From NCBI GenBank assembly GCA_045600205.1, contig JAZRXM010000029.1:124001-188000 (forward strand): DNA of 64,000 nucleotides, given 5' to 3'. This document shows positions 35,899-44,711 of this stretch, in pieces. The notes beneath the pieces were generated by a model. That model was not told the DNA's origin and did no database searches. It was given only the letters and a program-made list of their open reading frames with translations. The position numbers and the translations under genes were made by a program. Each line of letters opens with the position of its first letter. Positions within the stretch are counted from its first letter, which is position 1. Origin of the DNA: Firm-04 sp045600205. GTDB lineage: Bacteria > Bacillota > Clostridia > Oscillospirales > Ruminococcaceae.

Positions 35899-36387
35899 TC
35901 ACTGCCCCTTTCCTGCGATTTTCTTTGCAACCTTGCGCAGCGGCTGCGGCAATTTTTGGTAAACGCGCACCAAACGGTCGGGCATACCCTGATTGACCAC
36001 GCAAACCGTCAGCTGCGGCGTGGGCAGGCTGACCGCAAGCGGGCAATCACGCAGCGGGATGCAGTTGCGCTGGTACTCCGCAGAGCCAAGGATCGAGTTC
36101 AGCACAGCGGTCTGAAATTGCTCTTTCGGTAACGGAAAATTTCCTTTCCACGCAGTTTTTGTGCTATCGTCAATCGGTCTTCCAAGCAGCAGCAGAAACG
36201 CTGTATCCAAAAAGTCCTCGTTGTTAAGAGGCTCCATTGCCGGGTAGGATACACCATCGGGGGTAGCGGCGGTCAGTACGGAGAATACAGCCTCCGAAAC
36301 AGGCAGTTTTTTCCCATGCTCCGCCATTTTTGCGTTTGCGATGCCATAAATTGCACGCGCCAGTGTGTCATCGGAATAATCGGTCAT
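35899..36387 (-). CDS. Stand-alone DUF4214-like protein
   Basis: A 162-residue protein without a signal peptide. The middle (about 57-105) matches the DUF4214 pattern: FLDTAFLLLLGRPIDDSTKT, a tryptophan, then FQTAVLNSILGSAEYQR. DUF4214 usually occurs in surface or glycosyltransferase proteins as an accessory domain. The C-terminus is basic (RKVAKKIAGKGQ). AAAGGAGCG precedes the start. It lies between two large glycosyltransferase fusions, so it may be a partner or scaffold for them. Confidence 0.65.
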   Translation of the reverse strand: MTDYSDDTLARAIYGIANAKMAEHGKKLPVSEAVFSVLTAATPDGVSYPAMEPLNNEDFLDTAFLLLLGRPIDDSTKTAWKGNFPLPKEQFQTAVLNSILGSAEYQRNCIPLRDCPLAVSLPTPQLTVCVVNQGMPDRLVRVYQKLPQPLRKVAKKIAGKGQ

Positions 36388-36416
36388 TTATTGCGCTCCT
36401 TTGTTTTGGCGGTGGC

Positions 36417-38768
36417 TCAAAATGATTTGCGCACTGCCGCGGTCCATGTCATCGGTTCATTACGGTAGCCGGCGGGGACGGGATAAAGTCCTTGTCCTAC
36501 GGGAATCAGCGCGTCCAGCATCAGACCGTTGTCCGCAAGCTCCCGACGGATACTTTCACTGTTCCAGAAAACATCGTAGATATTATATTTTCCCCATCCT
36601 GTCCGCTGACGGTTCGGCACCTCGAAATTGAGATTCGGAACGTCAAACAGCAACACGCCACGATCGGTCAGTGCGTTTCGCAATTTTTGCCATAGCTGTT
36701 TGCGTGTGCCGTATTCGTAATGACGGATGAAACGGAAAATGGTGATAACATCAAATTTCTCCGATAATTCGTCGGAAATCAGATCAATCTGCATCGTATC
36801 CAGTGCAGCATCGGGGAATCTGCCTGCAACCTGCGTTAACATGGCGGGGGAGGCATCGCCTGCGGTGCAATGCCCGAATTGCAGGAGCGTCTGCAAGATT
36901 CTGCCGTCTCCGCAAGCCAGATCCAGCAATCGCAGATTTTCACGCTGCTGCGAGAAATAATGATTTATCAGAACCGATACGCTCTGTCGCTCCATCAAAT
37001 CGAAGCAGTTTTGCGGGTAGGTCACAAACCGCTCTTTGGTATAGTCCTCTGCGATTTCCTGTCGCTGATAGTACGCTTTGAGCGCGGCGTGCCCCTTGAC
37101 CAGATGCTTATTTTCCAGTTTGAGCTGTCTGTCCCATTCATATATTGTGACGACACCATACGGTGCGGCGTGCTCTGCGCAATATTCGGCAAATCCGATA
37201 AAAGCTGTGCCCGATAACAGATTCCGCAGCTTGTCAATGCGCCATGTGCCGAGATATGCCGCATAATCCGAGCGAAGCTGCAATAATGCGGTTTTCATTG
37301 CAGATGCGGAGATATCCTCTGATACCAAGCCTAGTCCCGTAGCTGATACCAGCTCCGAAACACCTGCTGCGGGAGTCGAAACCGTCGGGATACCCATAAG
37401 CATTCCCTCCAGCGCGGACATCGAGCAGGCGTGATTGTAATTTTCGTTTGCGTAAGGAATCAGAATGCAGTCGATATCACTATAAAATGCGGTCATATCG
37501 CATTTGCCTGTGCGGATTTCGCAATTTTTGGCAGATTGCAGTACCTCAGGAATCGGAACGGCGGTTTCATCGCGCCAAAGCACTACAAACTGCATCTCAG
37601 GACATTGCTGTACCAGCTCGCAAAGTGCGGGGATTCCGCGGGATTCGCTTTGCTCCCCACTCATCGGAGAGGATGCAAAACCAACGCAGAATCTATTCTT
37701 TTCATATGCACGGGGACGGCGGCAGAACATTGCCTTGTCCGTGTCGATATACGGGTAAAACACGGTGGGACGGCGGAATCCGAGGGCTTCCATGCGGTCA
37801 GCGGCGGATCTGGATGCGGTACAGTATCGCTGCACACCGAAATCCGATAAATGCAGCATTTCCTGCATTTGACTGCCGCCCAATCCTTGCGCGGGATTCT
37901 CCGAACTCAGGCGCAGAATGCTGTTTCGCATCAGCATACAGCGTCCGCCCGCAGACAAAATTCCGACATTGCTGTCACAGAAAATCAACAGAATCGGGTC
38001 TTTTTCGTTCATCCACTGCGAAAGCAAACGGTCGGGGACATAGTACACATCGCCCTGCACCGATGCCTCGGTATCGTCAGGCTCCACGGATACGATGCAG
38101 CACTGGTAGCGGCTGGCGGATTTCAGCAGGCGGTAGAGGTCCCAGACCTCGTTTTTGACTGCCTCCATACCGTTTCCGCTGGCAAAACTGCGTGTCACCA
38201 GCGCAATGATGCGTCCTGCGGGGGTCTGTTTTTTTTCCTCGATGCTGCGCTGCAAAAGCGTGGTATAGCTTTCGTTGAGTTTTTCAAGTGCTTGCTCGGT
38301 CTGCGCGGCATTCAGCGCGTTTTGTACCGCATGAAGCTCCTGATATAGCGCATCGGAGCCGATGGACGGCAATGTGGTCAACGGCTGTACCCCGACATCT
38401 CTGCGGCTTGCGGGGGAGGCGGCACAAAGGCTCGCGCTGACCTGTGCAGAAAGCTCGTTCATACGCTCCTGCTGCTGCGCCACCATCCGAGCCATCGCTT
38501 GCCGTTGATCCTGCGCGGATACCGCAAACTGTCGCTCGGTATCTGCCGAAATCTCTTGCAGACGTTCCATCACCTCGGATATTGCATTTGCCGTTGCTGC
38601 GTTGAATTCATTTTGCGCATTGCCAAACGGATGCACATACCATGCGGTAATCTTTCTGCCAAGCCGTTTGAGAAATTTTCCCTTTCCCTGCGGCTGCACG
38701 CCCTGAAAACTTTCGGCTTTTTCGTGGACTTGCTTGACTTTCTGATTCAGCTTATCATCCTTTGCCAT
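36417..38768 (-). CDS. Coiled-coil glycosyltransferase-methyltransferase fusion
   Basis: A 783-residue protein in three parts. Residues about 50-115 and 137-180 are predicted coiled coil (Gln/Glu/Ala-rich heptads such as VMERLQEISADTE). Residues about 185-560 resemble a GT-B glycosyltransferase, with SSPMSGEQSESRGIP and SMSALEGMLMGIPTVSTPAA as the donor-site region. Residues 600-783 are a class I SAM methyltransferase with motif I LLDLACGDGRIL near 613-624, followed by VITIFRF and GVLLFDVPN. The start at 38768 follows AAGGAGGG. It sits next to the Wzt exporter subunit. The layout recalls WbdD-type chain terminators, but no kinase domain is visible. Confidence 0.78.
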   Translation of the reverse strand: MAKDDKLNQKVKQVHEKAESFQGVQPQGKGKFLKRLGRKITAWYVHPFGNAQNEFNAATANAISEVMERLQEISADTERQFAVSAQDQRQAMARMVAQQQERMNELSAQVSASLCAASPASRRDVGVQPLTTLPSIGSDALYQELHAVQNALNAAQTEQALEKLNESYTTLLQRSIEEKKQTPAGRIIALVTRSFASGNGMEAVKNEVWDLYRLLKSASRYQCCIVSVEPDDTEASVQGDVYYVPDRLLSQWMNEKDPILLIFCDSNVGILSAGGRCMLMRNSILRLSSENPAQGLGGSQMQEMLHLSDFGVQRYCTASRSAADRMEALGFRRPTVFYPYIDTDKAMFCRRPRAYEKNRFCVGFASSPMSGEQSESRGIPALCELVQQCPEMQFVVLWRDETAVPIPEVLQSAKNCEIRTGKCDMTAFYSDIDCILIPYANENYNHACSMSALEGMLMGIPTVSTPAAGVSELVSATGLGLVSEDISASAMKTALLQLRSDYAAYLGTWRIDKLRNLLSGTAFIGFAEYCAEHAAPYGVVTIYEWDRQLKLENKHLVKGHAALKAYYQRQEIAEDYTKERFVTYPQNCFDLMERQSVSVLINHYFSQQRENLRLLDLACGDGRILQTLLQFGHCTAGDASPAMLTQVAGRFPDAALDTMQIDLISDELSEKFDVITIFRFIRHYEYGTRKQLWQKLRNALTDRGVLLFDVPNLNFEVPNRQRTGWGKYNIYDVFWNSESIRRELADNGLMLDALIPVGQGLYPVPAGYRNEPMTWTAAVRKSF

Positions 38769-38810
38769 ATTGCTTCCCTCCTTGCATAATTTTCAATTTT
38801 GTTGTATTTC

Positions 38811-40007
38811 CTATGAAAATGTCCAGTGATGCTCCAGACGGGCTACGCCTGTTTCATCAATCGGATCGTATACTGCAAACCGCACCGCCTGCGCGGCGTA
38901 GTCATAGGCAAACATATCCATTTTGCGCAGGGCAACGTCAAACCAATACGTGCCCGCGATCAGGTTCATTGGCGAAAAGGTGCAGCGAATGACTCCTTTT
39001 TGCTGCAATTTCAGCGGCTGCAAATGCTCACGCTGCGTGTTGGTGCCGTAGCAGAGTGCCTTGTCTGCGCGATAAAGCGCAAGTCCGATCAGTGCTTCCT
39101 CTGCGGCGGTCGTGTCTGCCTCGTAGCTGAGTTGCAGCGTGACCGTGTCTCCCGTACAAAATCGCTCGATGCGCTCACCTTTTTCATTCAGCAGGCAGAT
39201 ATCCGTCCAGTGGGCAGCGGTTTGCTGTGATGGATCCTCAGATTGCGCTGTTTTCTTCGCAGATGCTGCCATTTGCGTGCGCTGTCCCATATAGTCCAGA
39301 TAGAGCGGATGCACCTCGTTGGGTGCGCCCTCCATGCGGATCTTACCCTCGTCAATCCAGATGGTGCGGTCGCAGATGCGCTCCAGTTGCGCCATGCTGT
39401 GTGATACAATGACGATGGTCGTACCGGATGCTTTGATCTCCATGAGGCGCTCAAAGCATTTTGCCTGAAACGCCGCATCGCCAACTGCAAGGATCTCGTC
39501 AATCAGAAGAATATCTGCGCCGACATGAATCGCTACCGAAAACGCAAGCCGCATATACATGCCTGAGGAATACGTGCGCACGGGATTGTCGATGAACTCC
39601 TCCATTTCGGAAAAATCAATGATCTCTTGCAGTCGCTCGTCGATCTCCTTGTGCGTTAATCCGAAAATGGACGCATTTGTGTAGATATTCTCTCTGCCTG
39701 TCATGTCGGGATGGAATCCCGCGCCCAGTTCAATCAGAGAGGATACCCTGCCGTTGATTTTTACGCTGCCCGATTCCGGAAACAGAATTCGGCTCATCAG
39801 TTTCAACAATGTGGATTTGCCGCAGCCGTTGCGTCCGACCAGACCGATCGCCTCGCCCTGTTCCACTTGCAGCGAAATGCCGTTCAATACCCAGCGTTCC
39901 TCGTAGCTGCGCCGTTTTTTTGAGAGCAGCTTCTCTTTCAGGGAATGCCCTGCGTCGGCATACACGCGAAATTTCTTTTTCAGGTCATGAATCTCAATTG
40001 CGGGCAT
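38811..40007 (-). CDS. Polysaccharide ABC exporter, ATP-binding protein with Wzt C-terminal domain
   Basis: A 398-residue protein of the Wzt/TagH class. The ATPase domain has Walker A GRNGCGKST (58-66), signature YSSGM (146-150), Walker B ILLIDE (166-171) and switch His in VSHS. SSLIELGAGFHPDMTGRENI is typical of polysaccharide exporters. Residues about 255-398 form the extra C-terminal domain that in Wzt recognises the finished glycan end. AAGGAGCG is upstream. It pairs with the permease two genes upstream. Confidence 0.92.
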   Translation of the reverse strand: MPAIEIHDLKKKFRVYADAGHSLKEKLLSKKRRSYEERWVLNGISLQVEQGEAIGLVGRNGCGKSTLLKLMSRILFPESGSVKINGRVSSLIELGAGFHPDMTGRENIYTNASIFGLTHKEIDERLQEIIDFSEMEEFIDNPVRTYSSGMYMRLAFSVAIHVGADILLIDEILAVGDAAFQAKCFERLMEIKASGTTIVIVSHSMAQLERICDRTIWIDEGKIRMEGAPNEVHPLYLDYMGQRTQMAASAKKTAQSEDPSQQTAAHWTDICLLNEKGERIERFCTGDTVTLQLSYEADTTAAEEALIGLALYRADKALCYGTNTQREHLQPLKLQQKGVIRCTFSPMNLIAGTYWFDVALRKMDMFAYDYAAQAVRFAVYDPIDETGVARLEHHWTFS

Positions 40008-40022
40008 GATTGCACGCTCCTT

Positions 40023-41714
40023 TCAGCCGACCACACGCACGCGGACAGACATATCAAATGCATCGCCATTCGGTGCGGAAAGGACATCGCCCTCTGCAAC
40101 ATCCGTAAAGGTGACGAATTCGCCGTTTACCGTTTTCAGGGATACGTCAAACTGTTCGGGTACTAAGGTGCGCAGGGTGAGTTTTTCTGCGGACAGGGAA
40201 TCATCGGTTTCACCAATGACAGCAAATGCGTAGTTTTCAGGACATCTCATGCACAGGATGCTGCGGTCCTCCAGAATCGCGTCAGACTCGTGTACATAGC
40301 GCACATCTGCGGGATTATATACGTTGAGCAGCAGTTCTGTGAATTCGTCTAACTTATGGATGCCGATGTTGTCGGGCGCATAAATTTGCCAGTTGTCATC
40401 ACAGGCGGTAATCGGTTCGGTGGATACTGCATAGTCAAAATTGCGGTAGCGCAAGGTCTGTATCTGATAATGTCTGTGCCAGATATTCGTGACAATGCCG
40501 CTTGTCAGTGTGACACCAAACAGACAGATCAGAATGCCGGTCAGCATCGTGACACGCAGCCATTTCGGCTTGAGTACGTAATATGCGCCCCATAGAATGC
40601 AGACCAGAAATATCATCAGGAAGAAGAAACTGTAATAAGACGGCAGATAGGCAATCACGCCGCGCTCGCTCCAATCGCGGTATTTCGTGCTGAATGAGAT
40701 CAGAACGCAGGGCAGGAACGTACCAAGCAAAGAGCAAAGCAGCAAACGCCAGTAAACACGCCGTTTTATCTGAATGCGTGGAATCAGGAGGACTGCTGCC
40801 ACGCAGACAAGAATCGCAATGACAATGACCGCAGGCGGCAGTTGCCCGATATAATATGCAAAGTCGTGCTTGGTTTCCTCGATGTGTTTGACTAAGCCCG
40901 CCAAGGGGAAATACCCCAGAGAAAATTTGCCCCAAGCATTCAAAGAGAGCAGTGGCTTTGAGAAATTGAGTGCCGTACCGCCATATGCGGACGGATATTT
41001 CCACTGCCAGAGATAGTATACCAGAATATACGAAACAACAAGGAAAACAGGCAGAATCACACGCAGGAATGTTTTGCCGATGTGTCCGAAAAAGGACGTT
41101 TTTTTGTCCTCCCGATGCAGCAGGGCAAGCAGACCGAAAATCAGCACCAGCGTGGAAAATGCTTCGTAGATCATGACGGCGGCAAGCAGCAGCAGACTGC
41201 TCCGGAGAAGCTGCGTTTTTTTGCCGTCGCGGAGAAAATTGCAGTAGAAATACAGCGACAGAAATGCCAATCCCAGCGGCAGCTGATGACAGCAGCCGTA
41301 AGAAATCAACAGGTTGTGATACGGTGTGAGCGTGGACCATGCAACCGTCAGAATGGCAGTCAGCGCGGCAAAATCGCGGCTGACATGACGGGAAAGCAGC
41401 AGCCACATCGACCAGACATCGAACAGATAGCAGGTGTAGACCACCAGTTTGTAAAACCAGACCTTGTTCAGCAAAAACGGAAATCCAAGCAGCGGATAAT
41501 CCCATATCTGCGAGATCCTGCCGCGCCTGGCGGCGTCCAGACCGCTTGACCACGTAGTGCCCCGCCGCATCAGCACATAATTCAACATATCGTCGTGCGT
41601 ACCCATCAGCAGCGGGTAAAGCTGATAGAACAACCATCCTGCCGCACAGCAGAATATCAGGAACAGCAGCAGATTTCTTTTTCTGTCAGATCTTGTATGT
41701 TCTGTCTTTTGCAT
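40023..41714 (-). CDS. Polytopic membrane protein, probable GT-C type glycosyltransferase
   Basis: A 563-residue protein with about ten or more hydrophobic helices and a C-terminal soluble domain of about 130 residues. After the first helix is THDDMLNY, the acidic pair in the first outer loop typical of GT-C glycosyltransferases that use lipid-linked sugars. The preferred start is the ATG at 41714 with GAGGAG upstream; a TTG directly before it is possible. It lies between the two exporter genes, so it may decorate the glycan outside the membrane. Family assignment is tentative. Confidence 0.65.
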   Translation of the reverse strand: MQKTEHTRSDRKRNLLLFLIFCCAAGWLFYQLYPLLMGTHDDMLNYVLMRRGTTWSSGLDAARRGRISQIWDYPLLGFPFLLNKVWFYKLVVYTCYLFDVWSMWLLLSRHVSRDFAALTAILTVAWSTLTPYHNLLISYGCCHQLPLGLAFLSLYFYCNFLRDGKKTQLLRSSLLLLAAVMIYEAFSTLVLIFGLLALLHREDKKTSFFGHIGKTFLRVILPVFLVVSYILVYYLWQWKYPSAYGGTALNFSKPLLSLNAWGKFSLGYFPLAGLVKHIEETKHDFAYYIGQLPPAVIVIAILVCVAAVLLIPRIQIKRRVYWRLLLCSLLGTFLPCVLISFSTKYRDWSERGVIAYLPSYYSFFFLMIFLVCILWGAYYVLKPKWLRVTMLTGILICLFGVTLTSGIVTNIWHRHYQIQTLRYRNFDYAVSTEPITACDDNWQIYAPDNIGIHKLDEFTELLLNVYNPADVRYVHESDAILEDRSILCMRCPENYAFAVIGETDDSLSAEKLTLRTLVPEQFDVSLKTVNGEFVTFTDVAEGDVLSAPNGDAFDMSVRVRVVG

Positions 41715-41717
41715 CAA

Positions 41718-42494
41718 TTACAGCTCCTCTGCAAACCGTTTTTGCAGCTTTTCAAAAATCAGTATGCCAAGTACCAGAATCACAATGCTTTCCGCAAATG
41801 CCTGCAACAGCAGCGACAGATCCGGTGCGGTTTTGTTATAAAGAATGTCACGGTAGGATAAGATCAGTGGTGCCATCGGGTTGAGCAGATAGTACCGTTT
41901 CCATGCTTGCGGGATAAAATCAATGCCGTATACCACAGGGGAAAGATACATCCAAGCCATGCTGAGGACACCCATGATATGCTCCAGATCACGGCAGTAG
42001 ACCGTCACGGAGGAGGTGATCAGGTTCAGTCCCAACACCAGAAGATATTGAATCAGCATCACGGGTACCAGCCATGGCAGTGCAGCCCATGATACCCCAA
42101 GCCGCATGATCGCAATCACCGCAAATACGATGATAAACGAAAACAGCATATTGCAGAAACTGCTTGTCGTGTACGCAACAGGCAGCACCTCACGCGGGAA
42201 GTAGATTTTCTTGATCATGTTCTTCTGGTCCAGCACCAGATGCGAACCCGTTGTCAGCGCGGAAGAACAGAAAATCCACGGCACCAGTGCGACAAACAGA
42301 TGCAGATAGTAATTTTTGATGCCGCTTTTCATAATCACAGAAAATACGACCGTATAGATCAGCAATTGCAGCAGCGGATTGATAAACGTCCAGAGAAAAC
42401 CGAGTACGCTGCCTTTGTATCTGCCTTTCAGATCTTTGCGGACAAGACTTGCAATCATTTCACGGTATTGATAGAGTTCACGCAGCAAACGCAT
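41718..42494 (-). CDS. Polysaccharide ABC exporter permease (Wzm/TagG-like)
   Basis: A 258-residue ABC-2 type permease with six hydrophobic helices. The N-terminal LVRKDLKGRYKGSVLGFLWT is the signature of Wzm/TagG polysaccharide permeases, and NPLLQLLIYTVVFSVIMKS follows. The start at 42494 has AGGA and a stronger GGAGGAG further upstream. It forms the exporter with the Wzt-like subunit; a GT-C gene separates them. Confidence 0.92.
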   Translation of the reverse strand: MRLLRELYQYREMIASLVRKDLKGRYKGSVLGFLWTFINPLLQLLIYTVVFSVIMKSGIKNYYLHLFVALVPWIFCSSALTTGSHLVLDQKNMIKKIYFPREVLPVAYTTSSFCNMLFSFIIVFAVIAIMRLGVSWAALPWLVPVMLIQYLLVLGLNLITSSVTVYCRDLEHIMGVLSMAWMYLSPVVYGIDFIPQAWKRYYLLNPMAPLILSYRDILYNKTAPDLSLLLQAFAESIVILVLGILIFEKLQKRFAEEL

Positions 42495-42519
42495 TTTTCC
42501 TATGCTCTCCTCCCAAGGG

Positions 42520-43473
42520 TCACTCAGCCGTCGGACGCAGTACCTTTCGCCAATAGGCAAGGGTATCTGCCAGTGTATCCCGCAGCGGAATCTGCGGACG
42601 CCAGCCTGTATCCCGTGTCAGCTTGGTGATGTCCGCTTCAATAATGGGCAGATCGGTCGGACGCAGTTTGGCGGCATCGGTTGAAATGGTGAACGGTACC
42701 GTGCAAAGCCGCTGAATTTCCTGCAATACCTCAAAAACGGTCACCGCATGACCGCTGCCGACATTGTAGATCGCGCCGCTTTTTCCGCCGCGCAGAATAG
42801 AGCCGTATGCCCGTACCACATCGCGGACATCGGTAAAATCACGTTTTGGCGCAAGATTTCCCGTGAGAATGACAGGTTCGTGCAGACCATATTCGATCTC
42901 CACCGCCTGCTTGCAGAAATCTGCCACCACAAACCGCGGGGTCTGACCTGCGCCAATGTGATTAAATGCACGTACACAGGCGATCCATGTGCCATAGGCA
43001 CGGGTATAGACCGCTGCCATGGATTCGGCAGCAGCTTTGGTCGCAGCGTAGAAATTGGCAGGGCGCAGCGGTGTATCTTCCGTGATCGGGCAGTTTTCGG
43101 GACGCACATAGCCGTACTCCTCGCCGGAACCGATCAGCAGGACACGCGGCTGCTTTTCAAGCTGTCGTACCGCTTCCAGCAGATTCATTGTGCCGATGAT
43201 GTTGATTTCTGCGGTCAACTGCGGCTTTTTCCATGAGAGTGCAACCGAACTCTGGGCTGCCAGATGAAAAATCATATCCGGTCTTACTTCCTGTAACAGA
43301 TGCAGTACCGCATCCGCATCCAGCAAGTCCATATCGCGGACTTCACATTTTTCCGCATCCAATGTTTCATGCGGCAGCTTTGTCACAACCGTATCATATG
43401 ACAAATCCTGTGACAGATGCCGCATCAGATACGGACCAACAAAGCCCGCACCCCCGATAACCAACGCTTTCAA
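42520..43473 (-). CDS. GDP-6-deoxy-D-mannose reductase-like epimerase/dehydratase
   Basis: A 317-residue short-chain dehydrogenase. NAD-binding GGAGFVGPYL is at the N-terminus, HLAAQSSVALSWKKP follows, GSGEEYG is the Rmd-type catalytic serine segment, and FYAATKAAAE carries the Tyr-x3-Lys. This matches Rmd, which reduces the Gmd product to GDP-D-rhamnose; a GDP-fucose synthase would look different. It starts with TTG at 43473, eight bases after GGAGG, and overlaps the upstream stop by four bases. With manC and gmd in the same operon the pathway is complete. Confidence 0.82.
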   Translation of the reverse strand: MKALVIGGAGFVGPYLMRHLSQDLSYDTVVTKLPHETLDAEKCEVRDMDLLDADAVLHLLQEVRPDMIFHLAAQSSVALSWKKPQLTAEINIIGTMNLLEAVRQLEKQPRVLLIGSGEEYGYVRPENCPITEDTPLRPANFYAATKAAAESMAAVYTRAYGTWIACVRAFNHIGAGQTPRFVVADFCKQAVEIEYGLHEPVILTGNLAPKRDFTDVRDVVRAYGSILRGGKSGAIYNVGSGHAVTVFEVLQEIQRLCTVPFTISTDAAKLRPTDLPIIEADITKLTRDTGWRPQIPLRDTLADTLAYWRKVLRPTAE

Positions 43474-44690
43474 TCCTGATTCCTCCCCACAGAATCCTCC
43501 GATGATGCAAAAGGTTTTCCCGCAAAGCGCGTGTCTGCGAGTAAAACATCCCATGTCTGCTGCAAGACCTGCTCAATCGCAAACGTATCTGCGACACGCT
43601 GTTTTGCAGCATTTCCGTATTTTTCACGCAATTCGTCATCGCAAAGCAATTGTTCCATTGCCGCTGCCAGTGCATCTGCATCAGAGGGCGGTACAGTCAA
43701 TCCAGTCTGCCCGTGCAGACTGACCAGCGGTACACCCGTAGGCAGTGCAGTGTTGATGACAGGTTTGCCGTAGACCATTGCCTCCAACTGCACAATGCCA
43801 AACGCCTCGCTGTTTGCAACGGACGGCAATACGAACAAATCGCAGTCCGCAAAGGCATCGCGCAGTTCAGGCGTCATGCGCTTGCCGAGAAAATGTACGC
43901 GTTCTGCAATGCCCAGAGTCGCAGCACGTTCTTGCAGGTCATGCTCCAAAACACCCGTACCTGCGAAGAAAAGTTCTGCGGGTGTCTGTACTTTCGCAAA
44001 CGCTTCCAGCAGCACATCCGCGCCTTTATAGTATACCAGCCGCCCCGTAAACAGTACCTTTTTCGCCTGCGGATTCTGCAAACGGTCGGTCAGTACGGGG
44101 CTGTGCGGCATGGAAAGATATTCCTGTGCGTTGATGCCGTAAGGAATGATGACGCATTTTTCACGAAATTGCTGCAAATAGGGTGAACTGTCAATATGTG
44201 CCTTCGTGGCAACGATAATGGCATCCGCACGGCGCAGCAATTTCATCATCAGCGGTTTATAAAGGCGCAGGAGCGTCTTTTGACGGACCACATCGCTGTG
44301 CCACGCCACTACTACGCGCCCTTTGTAGCCTGACAGCACCGTTGCCAGATCCGCAAGCGGAAACGGCAGGTGCAGTTCAACGACATCCGCGCACATGACT
44401 TTTCTTCGAAATTGCGTCAGATATGACAGGGACAGCGGACAGGACGCAAAGGTACCCATGCTGCCGCAGCGCAAAACGGAAACATCGTGGATGCGCTCTT
44501 TTTTTGTCAGACCAAACGAATCGCGGCAGGTCAGCACCGAAACGCAGGCATGGCCGCGAAATCCCTCCGCTACCTGCTGCATTACGGTTTCAATGCCCCC
44601 GATATGCGGGTCATAGGCTTTCCCTGTCACCAGAATGCGCGGCTTTGTCCTGCGCGGACAGTTGCCGTTTTTCGTCTGATATGCTTTCAC
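43470..44690 (-). CDS. Glycosyltransferase family 4 protein
   Basis: A 406-residue GT4 enzyme. DPHIGGIETVMQQVAEGF is the N-terminal acceptor-side motif, LFTGRLVYYKGADVLLEAF opens the donor domain, and EAFGIVQLEAMVYGKPVI carries the E-x7-E. It resembles mannosyl/rhamnosyltransferases that use GDP-sugars. The start is GTG at 44690 with GGAGG eleven bases upstream; an ATG closer to that site is out of frame and stops at once. Confidence 0.9.
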   Translation of the reverse strand: MKAYQTKNGNCPRRTKPRILVTGKAYDPHIGGIETVMQQVAEGFRGHACVSVLTCRDSFGLTKKERIHDVSVLRCGSMGTFASCPLSLSYLTQFRRKVMCADVVELHLPFPLADLATVLSGYKGRVVVAWHSDVVRQKTLLRLYKPLMMKLLRRADAIIVATKAHIDSSPYLQQFREKCVIIPYGINAQEYLSMPHSPVLTDRLQNPQAKKVLFTGRLVYYKGADVLLEAFAKVQTPAELFFAGTGVLEHDLQERAATLGIAERVHFLGKRMTPELRDAFADCDLFVLPSVANSEAFGIVQLEAMVYGKPVINTALPTGVPLVSLHGQTGLTVPPSDADALAAAMEQLLCDDELREKYGNAAKQRVADTFAIEQVLQQTWDVLLADTRFAGKPFASSEDSVGRNQD

Positions 44691-44711
44691 GGGTGCATCG
44701 TCCTCCTGTTA

